From: Actinernus sp. WN-2022
Lineage: Eukaryota; Cnidaria; Anthozoa; Actiniaria; Actinernidae
Length of the DNA stretch: 64,000 nucleotides
NCBI GenBank assembly: GCA_030867875.1
Contig: JAOWCC010001501.1
Span: forward strand, 20,613,524-20,677,523
Direction: 5' to 3'
Under the pieces are notes generated by a model, which made no database searches, was not told the DNA's origin, and saw nothing but the letters and a program-made list of their open reading frames with translations. Below, one piece after another: positions 58,905-64,000 of the stretch (the first letter of the stretch is position 1; every line of letters begins with the position of its first letter). The position numbers and the translations under genes are program-made.

Positions 58905-60137
58905 ATGATTCCGGCGACGTTGGTTCCTGCAAAATCGCACAGAGAGCCTCAGGGATTGAAAGCTCTACACAACGTAGATAGAATCACCTTCACTCCATCG
59001 GAAGCCAATCCAGGAGAGACTCTCTATGTGAAAATACCAATACTAGGGGAAAACATCGTCCTCGTTCCAGGTAGTCTCGCGCTCGTGGCTGACCTTACGT
59101 TGTCTGGTGGACATGCTAACAATCGAGTGGTGGCTAATGTCGGGCGTTGTCTGGTCTCACGTAGAGTTCTCAAAATAGGAGCTGAAACGATAGAAGACAT
59201 TGAACGACCAGATCTTCTACAGACATATTCCGATCTCTATTTGCCAACTATAGAGCGAGATGCGCGCGTGGGACAAGGTATTCAAACGGAGAACACGAAC
59301 AAGCTACGCTCGAATGCTGGTGACAAAGGCACTTCGGATACTGGAGAAAACTTGCTCCTAGCTGTGTATGGTTCGAAATACCGAATCCCACTAGATGTGG
59401 ACATCCTGACGCAACATGGAGCTCTTTATCCCTTCGCTCTTCGCAACGCCATTTCGCTCGAGTTGACTCTATCACCTGCTACGGACGTGGTGGTAGGATC
59501 AGACACTACCAAGATAGGTACATACAAGCTAAGCAACATCCAGCTAGAGTACGAAGTTGTTGAGAGTGAAATTATCGCCAAGCAAGCGAAAGACGAATAT
59601 GTCAGTGGCGCCGTCTTCCTGTTCAGGCATGCCGTTCACTTCAAAACCGTACCTATCAACAAAGCGTCCGACACTCTGATATCCCAGCAAGTCGACGTTC
59701 CAAGGTTGTCCTTCACTGGACTGCTCCTCCTCTTCGTGGCACAACATACCCACGGCACACGAAACAGTGAGGCGTTTGACTATCCAGGAATCACGAAGGT
59801 CGAGCTCGATATCAATGGAAGACCAAACAGGATCTTTCCTGGAGGCATGCTACCATCAGACTTTTGGGAGGCCGCTAATGGATGGTTCGGCGCTGGCAAA
59901 ACGTCTATGACCCCGATCAAGTTCTACAATAATAAATTCGCCATCCTGGTTGACTGTCGCACAGTAAATGATCCAGTTGTCCATGGCAATGGCTTGAATC
60001 AAACAGGCAGTGGAAAGAACCTCCAGATCCGCATCCATAGGACTGGAGGCAGTGGAACCGTGAACATGCACATCTTCGTACTTGCCGATGCTCAGATCAC
60101 GATATTGAACGGAGCACTGGAAAACGTATCGTACTAG
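58905..60137 (+). CDS. candidate double-jelly-roll major capsid protein
   Basis: 410 codons from ATG 58905. The sequence is beta-rich with features typical of two stacked jelly rolls: ENIVLVPGSLALVADLTLSG, RRVLKIGAETIEDIERPDLL with QTYSDLYLP in the first half, then YKLSNIQLEYEVVESEIIAK and TGLLLLFVAQHTHGTRNSEA, and FDYPGITKVELDINGRPNR in the second. It ends with VNMHIFVLADAQITILNGAL. About 400-450 aa fits animal Polinton capsids I know. It lies immediately upstream of a packaging ATPase, the expected position. It would form the icosahedral shell. Confidence is moderate without a structure-based search. Confidence 0.7.
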   Translation: MIPATLVPAKSHREPQGLKALHNVDRITFTPSEANPGETLYVKIPILGENIVLVPGSLALVADLTLSGGHANNRVVANVGRCLVSRRVLKIGAETIEDIERPDLLQTYSDLYLPTIERDARVGQGIQTENTNKLRSNAGDKGTSDTGENLLLAVYGSKYRIPLDVDILTQHGALYPFALRNAISLELTLSPATDVVVGSDTTKIGTYKLSNIQLEYEVVESEIIAKQAKDEYVSGAVFLFRHAVHFKTVPINKASDTLISQQVDVPRLSFTGLLLLFVAQHTHGTRNSEAFDYPGITKVELDINGRPNRIFPGGMLPSDFWEAANGWFGAGKTSMTPIKFYNNKFAILVDCRTVNDPVVHGNGLNQTGSGKNLQIRIHRTGGSGTVNMHIFVLADAQITILNGALENVSY

Positions 60138-60138
60138 C

Positions 60139-60774
60139 ATGGACGCTTTAGTAACTGAAATCCCATTCAACGCTCTCATAGTGGGACCAACGAATTGTGG
60201 AAAAACGGCCCTTCTCGTAGAGCAGCTTCGTGGAGCATTTCGTGGTAAGTTTGACTACGTAGTACTCATATGCCCCACGTATGCCCACAACACTACCTAT
60301 CGTGGATTCGCCCATCTAGATCCTCACTTCTTCGTGATGTGCCCCTCACAAGATGCCATCAATGCCGCGCTACGAGTTTGTTCCACCTTTTGGGCAGGAA
60401 CCAATACTCTTTTGATACTCGACGATTGCGCTGCATCGAAGGACGTAAAGCTGAGAACCGATAAGCTCGTGGAGATGGCCTTTTCCGCTCGTCACATAGG
60501 CATTTCTATTTGGGTGTTAACTCAACAGTTGACAAGCATATGCAAACCTTTTCGAGAAAACGTGGCGGTGGTCGTGGCCTTTCATACGGCGTCAGCTCTT
60601 GATGCCAAAGCACTATTTGAGGACTACGGTGGTGGGTTGAAGGTGGATGAGAGGAAAATGTTGACCTCGGAGCTCAAGGCCCACAAGTTCGCTCGCACAT
60701 GTTTCTGTCTCCGCCATCCTTTCGAGGTAGTATTAGAGATTCCCGCACCCGAAGCATACTTCAACCATGGATGA
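60139..60774 (+). CDS. FtsK/HerA-type genome-packaging ATPase
   Basis: 211 codons from ATG 60139, one base after the capsid stop. The Walker A motif GPTNCGKT (residues 16-23) sits near the N-terminus, followed by FDYVVLICPTYAHN. Walker B is LLILDD (about 91-96). A sensor-type ARHIGISIWVLTQQ segment follows. This A32-like set is the packaging ATPase of Polintons and related viruses and would pump element DNA into capsids. Length is normal for the family. The last 8 bases overlap the next gene. Confidence 0.9.
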   Translation: MDALVTEIPFNALIVGPTNCGKTALLVEQLRGAFRGKFDYVVLICPTYAHNTTYRGFAHLDPHFFVMCPSQDAINAALRVCSTFWAGTNTLLILDDCAASKDVKLRTDKLVEMAFSARHIGISIWVLTQQLTSICKPFRENVAVVVAFHTASALDAKALFEDYGGGLKVDERKMLTSELKAHKFARTCFCLRHPFEVVLEIPAPEAYFNHG

Positions 60775-61336
60775 AGAAATCAAAGAACTGTTAGGCGAGT
60801 GCGCCGTCGTTTGTCCGCCGGTCGTACTGGAACATCCATCCAAATCAGAGGATGTTAAAGATCGTAGGGAGGCGCTCTCGATTCTAGCCGCAATGGGCAC
60901 AACAAAAGAATATCTAGGTCGGGACTTTTCTCTAGGAGATATATCTAAACTGCCTGATAAAGACGTTATACGTTTACATAGTAGGTACCAGGCCGTAGTA
61001 GCAAAGCAAATAACAGGTTGTCTAGTAGACGGAGCACTGCGTCTAGCAACTCGTGCAGTTGGGTACGTAGTCCGACTAGACAGCGAACAAGCACTTCTCC
61101 TAGATCTACAAGAAGACCACCTAGTTCGCAACGAGATATCTGCTGTGGCCGCCTTGTTGTCTCTTAAAGCAGGTCGCTTTGTGGCTCTAGCTAGTGCCTT
61201 GTTCCATGTAGCTGACCACGTAGTTCCATCTAGTACACCAAGCAGTCAACCTATTGAAGACTCAAAGTCTACTGACATGAACAATGGAGGAACAACAAGA
61301 TCGGATAACTGCAGATCCGCCGAAGACTGCGCCTGA
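60767..61336 (+). CDS. 189-aa Polinton-associated protein of unknown function
   Basis: Starts at ATG 60767 inside the end of the ATPase gene, giving an 8-bp overlap. Predicted mainly alpha-helical. Recognisable stretches are REALSILAAMGTTKEYLGRD, LPDKDVIRLHSRYQAVVAKQ, LRLATRAVGYVVRLDSEQAL and LKAGRFVALASALFHVADHV. Similar proteins of this pattern occur, as I remember, beside packaging ATPases in cnidarian Polinton-like loci. The 3' end overlaps the next gene by 53 bp. Function unknown. Confidence 0.72.
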   Translation: MDEEIKELLGECAVVCPPVVLEHPSKSEDVKDRREALSILAAMGTTKEYLGRDFSLGDISKLPDKDVIRLHSRYQAVVAKQITGCLVDGALRLATRAVGYVVRLDSEQALLLDLQEDHLVRNEISAVAALLSLKAGRFVALASALFHVADHVVPSSTPSSQPIEDSKSTDMNNGGTTRSDNCRSAEDCA

Positions 61337-61631
61337 AAAAAAGACCAAAGATCCAAAGCGCGTTGCCGCTGGAAAAGCACTGGCAGAAAGCAATCGCCGC
61401 GCTAGAGAGGCATTAAGTCGTGAAAGTGAGCACGAAAAGGAACCTGAAGTTCGGGACGACGGAAGCTGGTACGATAAAGTGTCTGCCAACACTACGCTAT
61501 CAGCCATTGGAGTAGGCCTCGCGTTAGTTGGGCTGTACTATCGGTATAAGGACCGCAACGCTACGACACCCCACACTCATTCCGAAGAAGTACACGAAGC
61601 TAGAAGCAAAAAATTACCTTCCATGGAATAA
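61284..61631 (+). CDS. 115-aa basic protein with one membrane segment
   Basis: ATG at 61284 inside the preceding gene's end. The first 65 residues are strongly charged (EKKTKDPKRVAAGKALAESN, REALSRESEHEKE). Then comes one hydrophobic segment (TTLSAIGVGLALVGLYYRYK, residues about 70-90) and a short polar tail. It is probably a single-pass membrane or DNA-associated structural protein. The KDPKRV..GKALA pattern occurs in other Polinton-like small genes I know. No enzyme motif. Confidence 0.72.
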   Translation: MEEQQDRITADPPKTAPEKKTKDPKRVAAGKALAESNRRAREALSRESEHEKEPEVRDDGSWYDKVSANTTLSAIGVGLALVGLYYRYKDRNATTPHTHSEEVHEARSKKLPSME

Positions 61632-61665
61632 ACATTTGAACATATCGACAATACAGATACGTTCG

Positions 61666-61890
61666 ATGGCAGAAAAAGGCAAAGTGGTAGAAGTAGTAAT
61701 TGATGCCGCCACATTGGCTGGAATAGCAACTGGTATTGGTTGGATCGTAAAAAAGGTGACAAAGGAGTCTATGCTTGGCGATCCTTCATCAAGCATCTTG
61801 AATTACGTGAAGTGGACGGCCGTATTGGCTGGTAGCATTGCCGCCAAAAAGTATCTCAAAGACCAAGGGATCGTACCTAAAAGTTCGTAA
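61666..61890 (+). CDS. 74-aa small hydrophobic protein
   Basis: ATG 61666, in the same frame as a longer upstream opening but the first good start with a short basic N-terminus. It has two hydrophobic segments (VVIDAATLAGIATGIGWIV; YVKWTAVLAGSIAAKKYL) around a polar loop, predicted two-pass membrane protein. The start is 34 bp after the previous stop and the stop is 3 bp before the next start. Function unknown. Confidence 0.68.
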   Translation: MAEKGKVVEVVIDAATLAGIATGIGWIVKKVTKESMLGDPSSSILNYVKWTAVLAGSIAAKKYLKDQGIVPKSS

Positions 61891-61893
61891 ACA

Positions 61894-62322
61894 ATGGGGG
61901 GATCGCTTAGCATAGCGATTACCTTTGCGGCAGCAAGCCTTGGTGCTAAATACCTCGACCGATATATTTCTGGAAGAGACCCAGAGGAGACTAATATAGA
62001 GATCAAAAGGCACGATAGAGCCCTTGAGAAATACAAGGATGACGTGGCCACTCACGAAGAACAACGAGAAAAACTATCCGATTGGGTCCAAGATCAGGAA
62101 CGTACGAAATACTACGATGCCAAGGATCTAACCAATACGGACCGCGCCCTTGTGCTATACAATACAGTACACGTGGGGCTACACCGCATACGTCCACAGG
62201 ACATGAAGAAGCCTCGCTTTTCCGACTACTATAGACCTTCGAGTTCGCAGAGAACTACGGAATTGGCAATCGTAGGTGGTGGGACGTTCGCCATAGGATA
62301 CGTTGCTAGTCGGTTGCTTTAA
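61894..62322 (+). CDS. 142-aa protein with N- and C-terminal membrane segments
   Basis: Begins ATG 61894, 3 bp after the preceding stop. It starts hydrophobic (LSIAITFAAASLGAKYLDRY), has a long charged middle (IKRHDRALEKYKDDVATHEE, REKLSDWVQDQERTK) and ends with KPRFSDYYRPSSSQRTTELA then a glycine-rich segment (IVGGGTFAIGYVASRLL). The RHD..LEKY and DYYRPS words match my memory of Polinton-associated proteins in cnidarians. Function unknown; probably a virion membrane or internal protein. Confidence 0.75.
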   Translation: MGGSLSIAITFAAASLGAKYLDRYISGRDPEETNIEIKRHDRALEKYKDDVATHEEQREKLSDWVQDQERTKYYDAKDLTNTDRALVLYNTVHVGLHRIRPQDMKKPRFSDYYRPSSSQRTTELAIVGGGTFAIGYVASRLL

Positions 62323-62420
62323 AAATCACAAGACTAATTCCGAGGAAAAGCTGAAAGAAGACCACCACAACGGGGTTGTAAAAAAAAACGAATCCAATAA
62401 CCCTATTAGATAAAGCCACA

Positions 62421-62432
62421 TGTATATATATC
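62421..62432 (+). promoter_or_regulatory. TATA-like element before the 62440 start
   Basis: TGTATATATATC lies 8-19 bases before ATG 62440, and 100 bp after the previous gene's stop. It resembles the AT-rich words in the other intergenic gaps of this element. Confidence 0.4.
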
Positions 62433-62439
62433 AAAGACG

Positions 62440-63167
62440 ATGGCTAGCCAAGTTTTCAATGCAAGCGACGTGGTCGAAGCGTTCCAAAGGGCAAAAGAAG
62501 ATGGTCGACCTTATGGGTCAGTTATATCATTCGATTGGGCTCACCTCAGGAACGGCCCACAAAGGAGGATGGATTCACGATTCTTAATCGTAACGATGGA
62601 GAGTTAGATCTCCCATCAGACGACAAGCTAAGCCCCACGTTCCAACTAGTGGAATGTCTAGAGGAGGCTTTCACTATTGAAATAGAAAAACTCATTGCAG
62701 ATAAGAAAATATGTATGATTAGCATACGTAAACGACAACAACAACCGGCCGAGGATGCTATCATTGTCACTAGTACTAAAATAACTCCAATGATTCAAAG
62801 AACCATTTCCACTAGTGCCACAAACAACGCGGGTAAGTATTTACCCAACCCCATGTGTCGAATGCGCATGAAATGCGACCATAAGACAGGAATGTCCAAT
62901 GGTCGATTCTTCGATAAGAGTAAGGGATACTCTTTGGAAGATCGTACTATGTACGAAGACCTTGGCGACAAAAATTCCAACATCGTCAACATCAATAATA
63001 TAAGTAGACTCATTCTACCAGGTTCTATACACGACGGCATTTGCGATGCTAGAAGCATTTGTGCGAGTGGTATGGGGCTTTCCTACCCATTGGATGTAGA
63101 TATTGCCGTAGTCCAACAGCCCCAGAAGAAGCACGCAACTACTCAATGCGACGTTTATGCCCAGTGA
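62440..63167 (+). pseudogene. unrecognised Polinton-associated gene split by a -1-type frame change
   Basis: ATG 62440 opens a 55-codon frame (MASQVFNASDVVEAFQRAKE, then GSVISFDWAHLRNG) that stops at TAG 62605-62607. A second frame, without any ATG and with a TAG at 62445, runs to 63167 (about 200 codons; LVECLEEAFTIEIEKLIADK, MRMKCDHKTGMSNGRFFDKS, SYPLDVDIAVVQQPQ). The overlap suggests one protein of about 240 aa interrupted by a small indel between about 62540 and 62600, or a frameshift used in translation. No slippery heptamer is evident. I do not recognise the family. It may be a minor structural protein. Confidence 0.6.
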
Positions 63168-63221
63168 ACCAATGCGTGTAGGTAGTGGAATGTCTCCTAT
63201 TGGCTATAGACCTACTTAAAA

Positions 63222-63344
63222 AAAAAAAAAAAAAAAGGAAAGGATAGACTGGAAGCACCACATAAGCCTACTAACGCAAGACGTACTAGGCCAACGTGGT
63301 ACGAAGCCTTATGTGGTGCTTCCAGTCTCTCTTTTTTTTTTTTT
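63222..63344. repeat. A-run / hairpin / T-run unit between two genes
   Basis: A 17-base A-run (63222-63238) is followed by a perfect 21-bp inverted repeat (63246-63266 and 63308-63328; core GGAAGCACCACATAAG) with a 41-nt loop, then a T-run (63331-63344). The A and T runs extend the symmetry. It sits after the 62440 gene and before the integrase. Related GGTGGTGCTTCCTGTCC and TTATGTGGTGCTTTTC words occur near the left end at about 53147-53163 and 53234-53249. Confidence 0.85.
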
Positions 63345-63362
63345 CATCCGTTGAAGGTTAGA

Positions 63363-64000
63363 ATGTATAGATGTATGATGGATTCTAAACTTGCGAACGT
63401 CTTCTATGGTCCTACGGGATATTGGAAAGGTCATGCGGCAATTGACAAGCTATCGGTAGCAGCGAAAGTGTCGGAAGACGTAGCTAGAAGTTGGTTGGAA
63501 AAGCAATCTATGTGGCAAATATATCTACCACCACCAAAACACATTCCACGTCCGCATTGGACTGTGTCGAAACCAAATGAAGTCCACCAAGCTGATTTGA
63601 TATTCTTACCACACGATCGACCTGGGCGTGGACGGAAGCTATACAAGTACGCATTGATGGTAATCGATGTGGCTTCTCGATACAAAGAAGCCGAACCTTT
63701 AGCTTCGAAAGATAGCGGTGAAGTTTCTGCGGCATTCGAACGAATCTACAAACGTAGTCCACTCGAATGGCCAAAGACGTTACAAGTAGACCCTGGTAGA
63801 GAATTCATGGGACGTATGTCTGAAACGCTAGAACTACATGGTACGAAAGTTCAACGAGGCGAGGCTGGTAATCATAGAGCGCAAGGCTTCGTCGAACGAG
63901 CGAATAGAACCCTAGCTGAGAGATTGTTTGGGTACCAATATGCACAAGAGATGGTACTTACTTCGGAAGGATCAGAGGCGCGTAGTAGAGAATGGGTAGT
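63363..64000 (+). CDS. DDE (retroviral-type) integrase of the Polinton-like element, 3' end outside the window
   Basis: ATG 63363 opens a frame of 212 codons with no stop before the window edge. The N-terminal 60 residues are a helical DNA-binding-type region (YGPTGYWKGHAAIDKLSVAA, VARSWLEKQSM). The rve core then shows D78 (HQADLIFLP), D143 (TLQVDPGREFMG) and E178 (AQGFVERANRTLAERLF). The D143-E178 spacing of 35 is the DD35E pattern. The combination is typical of Maverick/Polinton integrases (the transposon-derived F54H12.3 type). It would cut and join the element's ends to host DNA. The chromodomain or C-terminal part lies to the right, if present. Confidence 0.92.
   Translation, partial: MYRCMMDSKLANVFYGPTGYWKGHAAIDKLSVAAKVSEDVARSWLEKQSMWQIYLPPPKHIPRPHWTVSKPNEVHQADLIFLPHDRPGRGRKLYKYALMVIDVASRYKEAEPLASKDSGEVSAAFERIYKRSPLEWPKTLQVDPGREFMGRMSETLELHGTKVQRGEAGNHRAQGFVERANRTLAERLFGYQYAQEMVLTSEGSEARSREWV

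Larger units (their letters stand above)
52732..64000. mobile_element. left part of a Polinton/Maverick-like element (runs off the window)
   Basis: A compact intronless block with capsid-type, packaging-ATPase-type and DDE-integrase genes, the gene set that defines Polintons (self-synthesising transposons related to viruses). Genes lie on both strands with overlaps or gaps of a few tens of bases, unlike the host gene. The left end is inferred from AGTATAGGCGGAGT-type terminal motifs at 52732 and inverted copies at about 52857 and 53033, followed by 65-bp tandem repeats. The right terminus, a PolB and any protease are not in view. Confidence 0.82.

Overview
The window reads as animal nuclear DNA, most probably from a cnidarian and perhaps an anthozoan such as a stony coral. 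This is inferred from one intron-rich metazoan gene, a very dense load of TIR and fold-back elements, and a Polinton-type element whose small accessory proteins resemble families I associate with cnidarian genomes. No bacterial operons, CRISPR arrays or rRNA genes are visible.

The backbone is one host gene on the + strand, malonyl-CoA decarboxylase (MLYCD). Twelve coding exons run from 8270 to 48925 with consistent splice phases. They give about 490 codons from the ATG at 8273, and both catalytic residues (Ser and His) are present. No separate 5' leader exon was identified. The C-terminus lacks the peroxisomal SKL-type signal of the human enzyme.

Almost everything between the exons is mobile DNA. 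At 1-548 there is a truncated LINE reverse transcriptase. From about 0.9 to 36.3 kb there are many non-autonomous elements, several with clear target-site duplications: 8 bp (hAT-like), 9-11 bp (Mutator-like), TTAA-bounded, and a SINE-like tRNA insertion at 31.1-31.5 kb. At 23.4-28.2 kb there is a large inverted-repeat structure. The last large intron (35580-48229) contains a decayed Ty3/Gypsy chromovirus in antisense orientation. It has gag, protease, RT, RNase H, integrase and a chromodomain, plus an SGNH/GDSL-esterase-like ORF downstream of pol. I infer 488-bp LTRs at 37466-37953 and about 46372-47758; the second is split by a nested LINE.

After MLYCD, 49.0-52.5 kb is again nested palindromic elements. 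From about 52.7 kb to the right edge lies the left ~11 kb of a Polinton/Maverick-like virus-derived element. It is intronless and compact: a Cys-rich duplicated protein, a hydrophobic protein, a candidate minor capsid or penton-like protein, a 581-aa conserved-type protein, a 344-aa membrane-active-type protein sharing a domain with it, a candidate double-jelly-roll major capsid protein, an FtsK/HerA-type packaging ATPase, five small genes, and a DDE integrase cut by the window end. Two divergent gene pairs share very short intergenic promoters, and neighbouring genes overlap by a few bases to about 50 bases. No DNA polymerase B or adenain-type protease was recognised; they may lie to the right of the window.
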